Part shown: in pieces, positions 39,039 through 53,528 of the stretch | Layout of the letters: each line of letters begins with the position of its first letter | Position numbering within the stretch: position 1 is the stretch's first letter | The notes under the pieces: generated by a model | The model's input: only the letters and a program-made list of their open reading frames with translations | Told to the model about the DNA's origin: nothing | The model's database searches: none | Position numbers and translations under genes: made by a program | Assembly (NCBI GenBank): GCA_002104895.1 | Contig: MCFG01000106.1 | Coordinates: 1 to 64,000, forward strand | Origin: Anaeromyces robustus | Lineage: Eukaryota; Neocallimastigomycota; Neocallimastigomycetes; Neocallimastigales; Neocallimastigaceae | Length of the DNA stretch: 64,000 bases | Direction: 5' to 3'

Positions 39039-41196
39039 TGAATGAATACATATATTATATTATATTATATTATATTATATTATATTATATTATATTATAT
39101 TATATTATATTATATTATATTATATTATATTATAGTACTAAATGTACATGATATATTTAAAAAAAATTAATAGTCTTTGTATATACAATATAATATATGT
39201 GATAATATACTATGACATATATTATAATATAAAGTAATATATATTCTATTTATATATATTTTCATATATAAATTTTAAATAATATAAAAAAGCGGTCAAT
39301 CTTTTTTTTTTAAATATAAAAATAAAGAAAATAAAAGAAATTCTATAATTTATCATATATTCTAGTATATTAATAATATATAAATAATATAATTAAAGTT
39401 TTTGATAATTAAATGTATTGTAACTTTAAATAATAATTAAACCAAAATTATTATAAAGTAAACTTTAAAAAAAAAAAAACACATAATACATTTTAAAGTA
39501 AATGGTGATTTAAAAGTAAAACAAAACAAAAATGAAAAAGATTAAGTACAAAGAATAATAAATAATAAATATTTTATAATAAAAATTTTGAAATATGAAA
39601 AAGTATAATTATAATTATAAATTTAATTAATTAATTTAAGTTTTAAAATTCAAATAAAACTTATTTTTTCTCTTTTAATTATAACTTATTATTGTTAATA
39701 TATATTTATTATATTATATTATTTATTATATTATATTATTTATTCTATTATTTATTTAATATTTAATATTTAATATTTAATATTTAATATTTAATAATTA
39801 ATAAAAAAAAATTAATAATAATAAAAAATTAATAATAAAAAATTAATAATATAATTAGGAATTATCAATTAACTTATTTATTGTTCAAATTCCAGAATCT
39901 TTTATTGTATAACAGATAATTATTAATAATATCAAACATTCTATTTTTCTTTTTTTTTTTTTTTTTTTTTTTTCTTTATTTTATTTTTATTTTTATTCTT
40001 TTATTTTCTTTAGTTTATTTTACTTTATTTTAAAGTTTTAAGTTTTAAGTTTTAATTACTATAAAAATAAATAAATTATTAATAAATAAATTATTAATAA
40101 GTAAATTATTAATAATAAATAAGTAAATAAATTAATAGTATTAATAATTAATTAATTTTTTATTTTTTTTTTATTATTTTACAATAAAATAAAATAAAAA
40201 TAATTAATTATGATTATTATAATTATTAATCATCATTCATTTATAATAATATTATTCATCATGTTTAATTAATTAAATCGCATTTTTTCTTATTCTATGA
40301 TGTATTCTATAAAATATGAGATTCATATTCTATTATTGTATATATAATAAAAAATGATTATGATGATATTAAATAAATAATTTAAATACATTAATAATTA
40401 ATAATTAATAATTAATAACTGATTTATTATTAATTTAATCTTTAAATTTGTTTAACATTCTTCTTCTTCATCACTATCATATATTCTTGAATTTTTTGTA
40501 TTTTTAAATTAACTTATTTTAAACATTTTTTTTTCTGTAATTATAATAATATTATATTAATATTAATGAATCATGTTCAACTTAATTAATTAAACTTAAC
40601 ACAATTCATCAGGTAAAACAGAAAAGTTTATCATTAAAACACAATTAAAAAAAAAAATGTTTTTGTTTTACATATTATTTATAAAACAATCACTTTCTAA
40701 TAATTTTATTTGTAATTATTTTATATATATATATAAATTTTATCATTTATTTTTATTCAAATGTTTTATACTTTAATTAATCAATTATCAATAATTTAAC
40801 TGAAAAAATAAAACAAATTACAAAGAGTAAAACTTCTTTACATTAAAAAGATTAATTAAATCATAATGAAAAAATATATATATATATATATTTTTTTTTT
40901 TGTTCTTTAGAATAAATATTTTTTTAATAATCAGTGTTTTTATATTTTATATTTATATAGGTTTATTAATATTTTATTCTTTATTTCTTTCTTTCTATAT
41001 ATATTTTTTTTTTATATTTTTCTTTTTTGTATTTTTTTAATTTATTTATTTCCTATAGTATCATCATCAAAAAATATTGGAGATTGGGGACATTTGTCAC
41101 ATGTTGATATAAAATTTATTGATAATATACATAGATTTATGTATATTTAGGAAAGAAATTATACATAGAATAATAATAATTTTGAAGTGTGCAACT
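38133..41196. other. Gene-free spacer before tRNA-Ala
   Basis: Contains AAATAAAT-rich blocks (38430-38540), an ATATT pentanucleotide repeat (39054-39134), TTTAATA repeats (39760-39797), T tracts (39950-39975) and ATAATTA repeats. The minus-strand phrase IYDSDEEEEC before a stop (40459-40500) is the only coding-like hint. No gene could be supported. Confidence 0.6.
39054..39134. repeat. ATATT pentanucleotide repeat
   Basis: About 16 units of ATATT (equally TATAT-T) in an unbroken array. Confidence 0.9.
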
Positions 41197-41268
41197 GGGG
41201 ATATAACTCAGTGGTAGAGTGCTTGCTTTGCATGCAAGAAGCCTCGGGTTCGATCCCCGATATCTCCA
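41197..41268 (+). tRNA. tRNA-Ala (anticodon TGC)
   Basis: A 72-base cloverleaf with no intron. The acceptor stem GGGGATA pairs with TATCTCC (one G-T pair), discriminator A at 41268. D arm ACTC..GAGT with loop AGTGGTA. Anticodon stem CTTGC/GCAAG, loop TTTGCAT, anticodon TGC at 41229-41231. T arm TCGGG/CCCGA with loop TTCGATC. Internal promoter boxes are evident (TATAACTCAGTGG and GGTTCGATCCC), and a T5 polymerase III terminator lies at 41275-41279. No CCA is encoded, as in eukaryotes. It reads Ala codons GCA and, by wobble or modification, GCG/GCT. Confidence 0.97.
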
Positions 41269-41342
41269 GTTAAATTTTTCTATTTTATTTATTATAAATT
41301 TTTATATTTGTATATAAAATATATATATATAAATATTTTATT

Positions 41343-41640
<298 letters not shown>

Positions 41641-42330
41641 TTAATATTTATTAATATTTATTATTATTATTATTATTTATTATTATTCATTATTATCATT
41701 CATTATTCATTATTCATATTCATTATTATCATATATTATTCCATTAATTTTTAATATTCTATCATAAAAATAATTAATTTTATAATATTAAAATTAAATA
41801 ATATTTTAATAAAAGAACAATAATATAAAAATTATTAGTTTAAATTAAATAAAAAAAATTAATTACATTTAATATTAATAATATATTATTATATATGATA
41901 TAAATTATTAATATTATTAATATGAAAATATAATTTTTTTTTTTTTATTATTTTTTTCATAATAATATAAATATTCTATAATAATTAAAAAAAAAAAAAA
42001 ATATTACAGAAAATGGAAAAAGTGAAAAAAATTAATAAAATAGAAAATAGAAATATTGAAAAAAAAAATATTTAATATAATAATAATTATGAAATATATT
42101 ATTCAATATTTAATTATTATCATAATTAATTATGAAATAATTACAATAATAGTTATAACTATTTTTAAAGACAAAGTAAAATTTCATATTATTTTTGTAT
42201 ATGAAACAACATAATGATGATTATAAAATTACATAATATGAATAATACCAAAAACAAAAGCATATGTAAAAATGTAGTTAGATTATTTGTTGATACTTTT
42301 TGAAATATTTCAGAATAAAAAATATAATAA

Positions 42331-42518
<188 letters not shown>

Positions 42519-42981
42519 AATTAATTAATTAATTAAAAAAAAAAAAAAAAAGCCATATAGATATAGTGGAGATATTCTAAATATAGAAAGCAATATAATA
42601 TATTAAAATATATTAAAAATAAAATAAATAATATTATTTTTTAATTATATTAATAATATTTTATATATTATGATATACATGAATTATATGAGGAATGACC
42701 AAATAAATAATAATTACCAAAAAATAATACAAAAATACCAAATTAAAAAAATAAATTAAAAAAAATTTTTTATTTCTATATATTAATATAGAAATTAAAA
42801 CGGCATATCACATGATCTTAAATTTTTTTTACTATTTTTTAAAAAAAAAAATTTTAAAAGTTAAATAAATAAGAAAAATAATAAAATGATGAATAAAAAA
42901 TTTTCATTATATAATATAATATAATATTATATATATATTATAAATATTAAAAAAAAAAAAAACTTTTACCGTTTAATAAAT

Positions 42982-43012
<31 letters not shown>

Positions 43013-43662
43013 TATAATTAAAGTAATAATTAAAAAGAAAGATTAATGCTTATAATCCCTAAATTCTATTATAAAAAAAAAAAAAAAACTTTAAAAAAAA
43101 ATACAGAATTAATGAATAATAACTTTTATATAATAAAATAATTAATAGTAAAATTTTTTATAATAATTCATATTAGAATAATAATATCTAGTATAATATT
43201 TACATAATTATGTAACTAGATATAATTTTTCATTCACTAAATATGTGTTAAATGCTATTTCTTATTATTTTTTAATTTACTTATTTATTTATATATTTTA
43301 TATATTATTGTTGATTTTTTATTTCAAAAAAAAAAAGTCGTAAAAAATATCTATATTAAGTAAAAAAAATAATTAAAATTAAAAATTAAAAGGAAATAAT
43401 AAAGAAAAAAAAAAATAGCATAAAAGTAAACTTAACTTTTGTTGTACGACTTGATCTCTTTAAAAAAAAAATTCTCTTGTACTACATTATTTTAATTTAA
43501 AGATTTAAAATTTTTTAAATGTCACAATAATAGGAATATTTTTTTTTATTTTCATTATTTATGCTTAATTTAAGAAATCCTTAAATAAATAAAGCATAAA
43601 TAATGATTTTTTGTAATCATAATTTATGGCTAATTTTGATTTCTTAATTATTAAATAAAAGG

Positions 43663-43740
43663 ATGCCGAGAGTACAAAAATCAAAAAAACATGATCCACC
43701 GCCAAATTTAATAAAAAGAAAAAAAAAATGGCAAATAGTT
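43663..43740 (+). other. Possible exon relic (BUD31-like start)
   Basis: ATG at 43663 opens MPRVQKSKKHDPPPNLIKRK and then runs into a T tract. The basic start followed by three prolines resembles the N terminus of the splicing factor BUD31/Cwf14. No downstream exons encoding its conserved CCxRC-type zinc sites were found. It may be chance or a decayed first exon. Confidence 0.2.
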
Positions 43741-43939
43741 TTTTTTTTTTTTTTTTTTTATTTTTTATAAATAAATATAATATTAAGAAATGATTTCTTA
43801 ATACTTTTTATTTTATGCCAATTCCTCACCCTAAAAATATTTTTTTTTTATTTTATTTATCCAATTCCTCACCCTAAAAATATATTTTTTTTATTTTATT
43901 TATAAGAATATGACTTTAATAATAATAATATGACTTTAT

Positions 43940-44017
43940 ATTTTTCATATTATATGTAAAATATTTTTTAAATTATAATATTAAGTATTTTACATATAAT
44001 AATATAATATGAAAAAT
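43940..44017. repeat. Inverted repeat with 24-base arm
   Basis: ATTTTTCATATTATATGTAA.. at 43940-43963 pairs with TATTTTACATATAATAATAT..GAAAAAT at 43986-44017; the second arm carries an 8-base insertion (AATAATAT-like). Confidence 0.6.
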
Positions 44018-44238
44018 AATATATATATATAATACTAACTATAATACTAATTATCATTACCAATTAAAAAATTCCATATTTTTAATTAGTAAATTTATCC
44101 TAAAAATAAAATAATAATGGCTAAGACGGAATATAAAAAAATAAACTCCTGTAAAAAGAAATTATTAATATTAATTATTATCAAAGATATTTAAAACTTA
44201 TCATTAAATTATATAATAATATGAAAAATAATAAAAAT

Positions 44239-44353
44239 ACTATTATTATTAACATTGTTAATAATAATAGTACGATATATATTATAATAAAATAAAATAA
44301 AATAAAATAAAAAAGAAGGAATAAAAATAATATTGTATTAACATTGTTAATAC
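44239..44353. repeat. Two palindromes with a common core
   Basis: 44239-44271 is a perfect palindrome of 16-base arms (ACTATTATTATTAACA) around one T. 44335-44353 is a second perfect one with 9-base arms (GTATTAACA) around one T. Both centre on TTAACATTGTTAA. Confidence 0.8.
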
Positions 44354-44580
44354 TATTTAAACTTTATACTATTTAATTTCTATAATGCCTTAAATATATA
44401 TTATTTATTATAATAAAACATTATTTATTAATTATAAAAATACATTTAATACTATACCATTAAGAATTTTAACAATAAATGTCTATTGAACATGTTTTAA
44501 AAATCTTTAATTATATTATTCAATAATATAAAATTAGTGAATCGAATTATTTTCTATTTTTACTTATAATATAAGAGTAT

Positions 44581-44985
<405 letters not shown>

Positions 44986-46833
44986 TATTATCTTATAGTG
45001 AAACAAACAGGATTTTTTTATTTTTATAGGTTTATTTCCTAGTTTCATATTCAATTCATATATAAATTTTTTTATTGGTGTAAAGAGAAAAAATTTTTTT
45101 TCCAGTGGATATCACATCACACTCTTTTGTATTACAAATGTTTTAAGTAATAATAATAATAATTTATAATAATAATAATAATAATAATATTAAGAAATAA
45201 GAAATAAGAAATAATAATAATTAATAATAATAATAATAATATTAATAATGAAAAATTAAATATAAATGATATGATTCATTTCTATATGATGAATAATTAA
45301 TAACAGTAAATAATGAATAATATTTCTATTATTATTTTATTTATTTATTTTTTTTTTTTTTTTTTTTTAAAATATTTCATAATTTATTGAATTAGTCATA
45401 ATAACTAAAACTATGGGGGGAGGGAAAAGTAAATAACACATATTTTTTTAAATTTTATTTTTTTTTTTTTATTAATAATTATGGGATTTACAAATATGTA
45501 AAAAAATATAAATTTAAATGTATATTTTATATATATATATATTAAATTCAAATAAATATGAAAATTACTATTACCTCAGGTTTTCCTAAGACCATTAGAG
45601 AAAAACTATATATGTTTAAAAGATTATATATAATAATGTTAAATATATAATTTATAAATATTCTTAATGCATATAAATAATATTCCATATTATTTTGGTT
45701 TAAAAAAAAAATTAACTACTTGCATAAATTCAAGAGTCCTAAGATAATAAAAGAATTTGAAATATATATATATATATTTTATAAAATAAAATAGTATTAT
45801 GAAATGAAAATAGTTCATATAGATATATATATAGAATAAATTATTACAATATATATATATATAATTGAATCTAAAAAATTGCTCATGTAGGTAAAAAAAA
45901 AAAAAATTGAATATATTCATTATTATAATAAATATGCTAGTCAAGGTCATACTTGATTAAGTCTCACCTTATTTGAATAATGAATATAACTATAATTTTT
46001 ATCAATAATAATAGATAATAGTTGGTTTTAATTAAAATAAAAAAAAAAAAAAAGCTGCAAAAGTATATAGTACATATAAAATGAAAAATATCTGAAAGAC
46101 AAAAAAAAAAAAAGGTAGTAGCTTAAAACTTATAAAAGATTATTTTCATATTTTTATTTCATTTCTTTCCTCTTTCCTTCAAATTATAATAATAATAACC
46201 ATTTCTTCTTATTACGAAGAGAAAAAATAATAATAATAATAATAATAATAATAAACTCTCTTTACTATTCCTAACAACAAATTGAAATAAATACCTTACT
46301 CCATTCCCCCCATCTCACCTCTTCTATCTGAAAATAATTATTATTAAGATTATTATATTAATATTATAGATCACTTAAAAAAAAAGAAAAAAAAAGAAAA
46401 AAAAATATTAATTCAACCTCTTTTTTTTTTTTATTTAATATATTTCTCTAACTTAATAATTTAATTGAATAATACTTAAATATAAATAATATAAGTATTA
46501 CATTATAATTAATTATAATTAATTATATGCATATAATATATATAAAAAATTCTTATTTTTAAAAATTTATAAATTCATCTAAAAAAAAATATACAAAAAT
46601 ATAAAAATATAAAAATATAAAAATATATACAATTACTTTAAAAAAAAAGTATAAATTATGTATTTCAATTTTTTTTTTTTATTAATATTTAACAATTATA
46701 TAATTGATTTATTTAAATTATGTATTTTTTTTTTTATAAATAAATTATAAGAATTAGTAATACACATATTATTTGTTATTTAACAATTAATGTATATCAT
46801 TTTTATATTGATATTTGATAACTTATTGTCTTT

Positions 46834-47050
46834 ACAAAATAGTTTTATTTTCTTGATATAAATTTAAATATATATATATATGTTTTTTTTTTACAAAATA
46901 GTTTTATTTCCTTGATATAAATATAAGAATATATATACTTGTTTTGTTTTTTTTTTTTTTTAACAAAATAATTTTATTTCTCTTGATATAAATTTAAATA
47001 TATGTTTTTTACAAAAATAGATTCATTCTTTGGATATAAATTTAAATATT
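46834..47050. repeat. Four-unit ~55-bp tandem repeat downstream of EF-hand gene
   Basis: The phrase ACAAAATAGTTTTATTTCCT TGATATAAAT recurs four times (46834, 46892, 46963, 47009) with decaying identity and T-run spacers. Confidence 0.7.
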
Positions 47051-47052
47051 AT

Positions 47053-47145
47053 ATAAATATTATAAGCTTTAAAAATTTGAAGTAATGTTATTTTTTGAAC
47101 TAGCAAAATATTTCACTCCAAGAAATTTTACTACTTATAATATAA
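47053..47145 (-). pseudogene. Duplicated, degenerate terminal EF-hand exon
   Basis: About 90 bases (47143-47053) repeat the last exon of the EF-hand gene and its flanks (47232-47150): an AAG acceptor, then AGTAAAATTTCTTGGAGTGA, GCTAG, and AAGCTT after the stop. If spliced to exon 3 in the same phase it would read NSKISWSEIFC then stop, keeping the loop's first and last acidic positions but replacing the central Gly by Ser and shortening the tail. Confidence 0.65.
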
Positions 47146-47168
47146 ATATATACATATTATATTAAGCT

Positions 47169-49353
<2,185 letters not shown>

Positions 49354-49649
49354 CGTCACTTGATATATTATTTATTTATTTATTTTTTCTCTTTTGGTTT
49401 TGGTTTTTTTTTTTTTTTTTTTTATTATTGTTTTTTAAGTATTATTATTATTTTTTTTTTTTTAGCTTATTTATTATTAATTTATTTTCTTTCTTTTTTT
49501 TATTAATTTAATTATGTATAATTTTTTTTTAAAAAAAAAAGTAAAAAATATTTGAATAATTAAATAAATTAATTTTTTTTTTTTAAATCAATATAAAAAA
49601 AAATTTTTTTAATGAAAATATGCAATACTTTTCATCTAATTATTTATAT

Positions 49650-50625
49650 ATAATGAATAAAGAAAGAAAATACACTTTTCCTGTTTTTATTTATTATATA
49701 GATTTATTAATACATTTAGATTTAGTACATTTATCGATATAGAATTAGAATTTTTTTTATTTATTTATTTACTTATAAAATATATATATATATATATTAT
49801 AATTTTTAGAAGTTATTATATTTTTCTATATATTAAATATTTATAATATATCCAGTAAAGGGTTCTATTTTAATTTCAATCCTTTCTTAATTATACATAA
49901 CAAAGAAGTAATATATAATATGCATATTAAAGATAAAATGGTATACTGTTCAATAAATTCTCACATGAACTATTATTATTATTATTTCTTATATAAAAAG
50001 AAGAAGAGTTTGATTGCTCTGTGATTGAAATAATATCATAATTAGAAAGATATTATTTATTATTATGATGATGATGATGATATTACTGGTTTGATAATTA
50101 ATGTTTTTTGGTCTTGAAAAGAAAGGATAAAGTTAGTAATCATTCAAATAAAAACTCTAATTAATGTTTTTGGTCTTGAAAAAAAGAAAGGATATAGGTT
50201 TGTAACTATTCCAATAATAACTTTAAAAAACTGCTGTATATTACTGATATGGTTTTTTCGTTAAAAGAAAATCAACCAATCTACAACAAGGTAGGAAACA
50301 AAAAGTTCCTTTGAACTTCTTGTTTAATTAATGGTTTCCTATTCTCTAATATCAAAATGCATTTCTTACAAAGCTAAAGTTCCACCAAAAAAAAAAAAAA
50401 GGAATAGATAAATTTTTTGATTAATACACACCTTTTCATATTCATATTCTAAAAAAGATAAAAAGATAAATATTTAAATATATATAAATTTCAATTTCGA
50501 TGTAATTAATTCTATAATCTTCTAATGGTTTAAATTAGTATTTATTGACTTTCTACTCGGGCCTGCCTTATTGAATTATCAACTCTTTGACTAAGATAGT
50601 CAAAGAGTTTATATTTATTGAAAAT
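49650..50625 (-). pseudogene. Decayed gene-family unit 1
   Basis: Aligns with the unit at 50720-51620 along its whole length. In the minus strand it keeps NKYKLFDYLSQRVDNSIRQA and a VIYSSFLKLLLE segment but has internal stops and a ~62-base tandem duplication (TTAATGTTTTTTGGTCTTGA, twice near 50098 and 50160). It starts with the boundary phrase GAAAATACACTTTTCCTG. Product unknown; same family as the decayed ORF at 3.8 kb. Confidence 0.6.
50581..50609. repeat. Perfect 12-bp hairpin in unit 1
   Basis: AACTCTTTGACT, loop AAGAT, AGTCAAAGAGTT. In unit 2 (51569-51593) the left arm has lost four bases (AACTTGACT), so the stem is broken there. Confidence 0.8.
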
Positions 50626-50721
50626 AAAAATAAAAAAATAAAAAATAAATTTATTAATATTTCTTTTTGTATAGTAGTAACCTAGATTATAATTATATAT
50701 ATATATATATATATATATTTT

Positions 50722-51720
50722 AGATTAAAGGAAGAGAATACACTTTCCATGTTTTTTTTTTTTTTTTTATTTATTATAAATTGTATTTAATACATTTAGA
50801 TTTAGTACATAAATAAAAAAAAAATAGATTAAAATAAAAAAAAAAAAAAAAATATTATCTAAAAAAATCTATAATATAAATTTAATATAAAGAAAAATAT
50901 AATAAATTTCTGAAATAATAATTTCAGTTGTAGAGAACTATTTGGATTTCACTCCTCTCTAAATGGTAAAATAATATAAAAAAAAAGTAACATCTGAATT
51001 AAAGATAGTGTGGTGTCCACTAAACTCTCCCTTGGGTAATTTTCATCATTTTTAGTAAAAGTAGATGACTCCGAAGGCCCTGTGGTTGAAATAATATTAT
51101 CGCGATTCGAGATATTATTATTATGTCTTATCGATTCGATATCGATGCTCTTGGAAATAATGAATGTTGATTTATACCGTTCAAATAACAACTCCAAAAA
51201 GCTGTATATGACTGGTACTGTTTTTGTTAAAAAGTCTGCCAACCCCACAAAGTATGGAACAGGAAGCTCTTTTGAACTTTTGTAAAGATGTTCAATTAAT
51301 AGTTTCCTATTCCCCTATATCAAAATGCATTTCTTACAAAGCTAAAGTTCCACCAAAAAAAAAAAAGGAATAGATAAATTTTTTGGTTAATATATTCCTT
51401 TTCATACTTGATTAATATATTTCTTATCATACTCTAAAAAAGATAAAGAGATAAATATTTAAATATGTATAGATTTCGATTTTCAATGTAATTAATTCTA
51501 TAATCTTCTATGGGTTTAAATTGATATTTATTGACTTTCTACTCGGGTCCCGCCTTATTGAATTATCAACTTGACTAAGATAGTCAAAGAGTTGATATTT
51601 ATTGAAGAGGATATATATATATATTTTCTTTTTTCGTTCAGTAAACCGATATAAAGTATATATCATGTTGAGGTAAGAAGAGGTGGAGACAAGTTTGATC
51701 ATAAAACTAATATATATATA
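50722..51720 (-). pseudogene. Gene-family unit 2, with partial open frames
   Basis: Two minus-strand open segments remain. 51702-51508 contains NKYQLFDYLSQVDNSIRRD; 51290-50949 contains EHLYKSSKELPVPYFVGLAD, then FLTKTVPVIYSFLELLFERY and a Ser/Asn-rich tail ending ILPFREE. Between them lies an A/T-rich stretch that may be an intron (51500-51330). It is the best-preserved copy and could still be a gene of two or three exons. I do not recognise the family; one or two hydrophobic segments are present but no signal peptide is clear. Confidence 0.5.
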
Positions 51721-51989
51721 TATTTATGAACGAAAAATTTAAAAAAAAAATAAAAAAAAAAAAAAAAATAAAAAAAAATTAATAAATTTATAAATATTTT
51801 TTTTTTTTCTTTTTGCTTTTTGTATTTTTGTAGAGTTAGTAGAGTAGTATCCTATTACTAAAAATTGATTATTATAATTCTATATAAATTATTTAACCAC
51901 TTGCTCATGAATCATTTATCCATAAATTTATATATACAAAATAAAGTTAATAATAATATAAATAATTTAACGCTGCTCTTTTTTTTTTT

Positions 51990-52135
51990 TTTTTTTTAGA
52001 CTAAAGGAAGAGAATACACTTCCATGTTTTTTTTATTTATTATAAAATAGTTATTAATACATTTAGATTAAAACGCTGCTCATGAATTATTATTAATCAT
52101 TTATCCATAAATTTATATATATCAACATATAACAA
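51990..52135. repeat. Boundary fragment of the same repeat family
   Basis: TAAAGGAAGAGAATACACTT CCATG plus T run and AATACATTTAGATT repeat the left ends of units 1 and 2. CTCATGAAT..CATTTATCCATAAATTTATATAT flanks it on both sides (51903 and 52079), suggesting a small duplication. Confidence 0.55.
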
Positions 52136-52360
52136 TAAAATAATAAAAATAATAAAGTACTTTATCAAAAAATAATAACAATAATAATAAATATATATAT
52201 ATTTATATCTTATAAATAAATCAATATTAAAAAAAAAAATGAATAAAAAATGAAAAATGAAAAAAGAAAAAAGAAAAAAAGTTAATATTTTTTTTTTTTT
52301 TTTTGTTTTTTGTTTTATATATATTTGCAAATTATAGGTTTATTTATTTATTTATGTTAA

Positions 52361-52391
<31 letters not shown>

Positions 52392-52527
52392 ATTAATTAA
52401 TTAATAGATTTAATAGAGATAAAATTAAAAAAAAAAAAAATTAAATAAAAATATTCTTTTTTTTATTTTTAGATTTTCGTTTTTCGTTTTTTTTTTTTTG
52501 TGTTTTTTTGTTTTTTTTTTTTTTTTT

Positions 52528-52566
<39 letters not shown>

Positions 52567-53037
52567 ATTATTATTGATTATATTGTTGAATTAAAAGAGA
52601 AAAAAAAAAAAAAGTAAAAAACTATATATATAATAAATTAAAATCTTTAAAAAAAAAATTTAAATGTAGAGTATTAAAATAAAAAAAATTATATATGAAT
52701 TTTTATAGAAATATTTTTTAATTTTTTATATATAATAGATATAACAGATGTATATTAATTATGAAAATTTCTTTATATATAAGCTAATCAAAAATGAATT
52801 ATGACTTAATACTGTTGTTATTAGTATTAACTAGCTAATAGTATTAATAGATTATGTATATCATTTTAATATCATGAATTATTTACAATGTATTTAACGT
52901 ATATATATATTATAGAGATAGAGATTTATTTTCTCTATAAATATATTATATATTTTTTTTTCTATTTATATGTATAAAATAGAAAATATTATATAATGAA
53001 ATTATTATTTAATCCTTTTTTGGTTTTGTTCTTGTTT

Positions 53038-53068
<31 letters not shown>

Positions 53069-53481
53069 GTTTTTAAAAACAAAATTAATTTATACATGAT
53101 ATATATATATATTTTTATATATAATTTATTCTCTTTGTTTTAGTATTTATAACAAAAATACTTCTTATTTTTTTCTTCTTTCAATTAATCTTTATTTGAT
53201 GATTTAAAATTATAAATGATTTGTATATAATATAATATATATATATCATTAGTTGGTAAAATATGAATACAAATCAATCCAATTTGACTTGTTAAAATAA
53301 TTTATAGTGAATAAAAATAAATAAATTTTTTAATAAATAAATTAAATAAATTAAAAAGTAAAGAAAGTTAAAGAATTAAAAAAATTTTGTGCTAAAAGAT
53401 TAATATTAAAATTAAAAATAAAAATTATAAAAGAAGATTAAAAAAAAAATTATTAATGAAATAGAAATAGATATAATTAAT

Positions 53482-53518
<37 letters not shown>

Positions 53519-53528
53519 CACATTAATT
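52136..53528. other. Spacer downstream of forkhead gene
   Basis: Long T tracts with scattered G (52490-52562), ATT repeats (52360-52390), TTTTG repeats (53035-53070) and a 33-base T tract just beyond the forkhead stop (53485-53514). No gene seen. Confidence 0.6.

Noticed and set aside
40459-40500. Minus-strand IYDSDEEEEC followed by a stop as a last exon
   Set aside because: There is an in-frame stop just upstream with no AG acceptor between, and no partner exon was found.
45002-45165. Minus-strand stretch reading YPLEKKFFLFTPIKK and on for about 45 residues as an exon
   Set aside because: Low-complexity Phe/Ile/Lys composition expected from AT-rich DNA; no homologue recognised and no consistent neighbouring exons.
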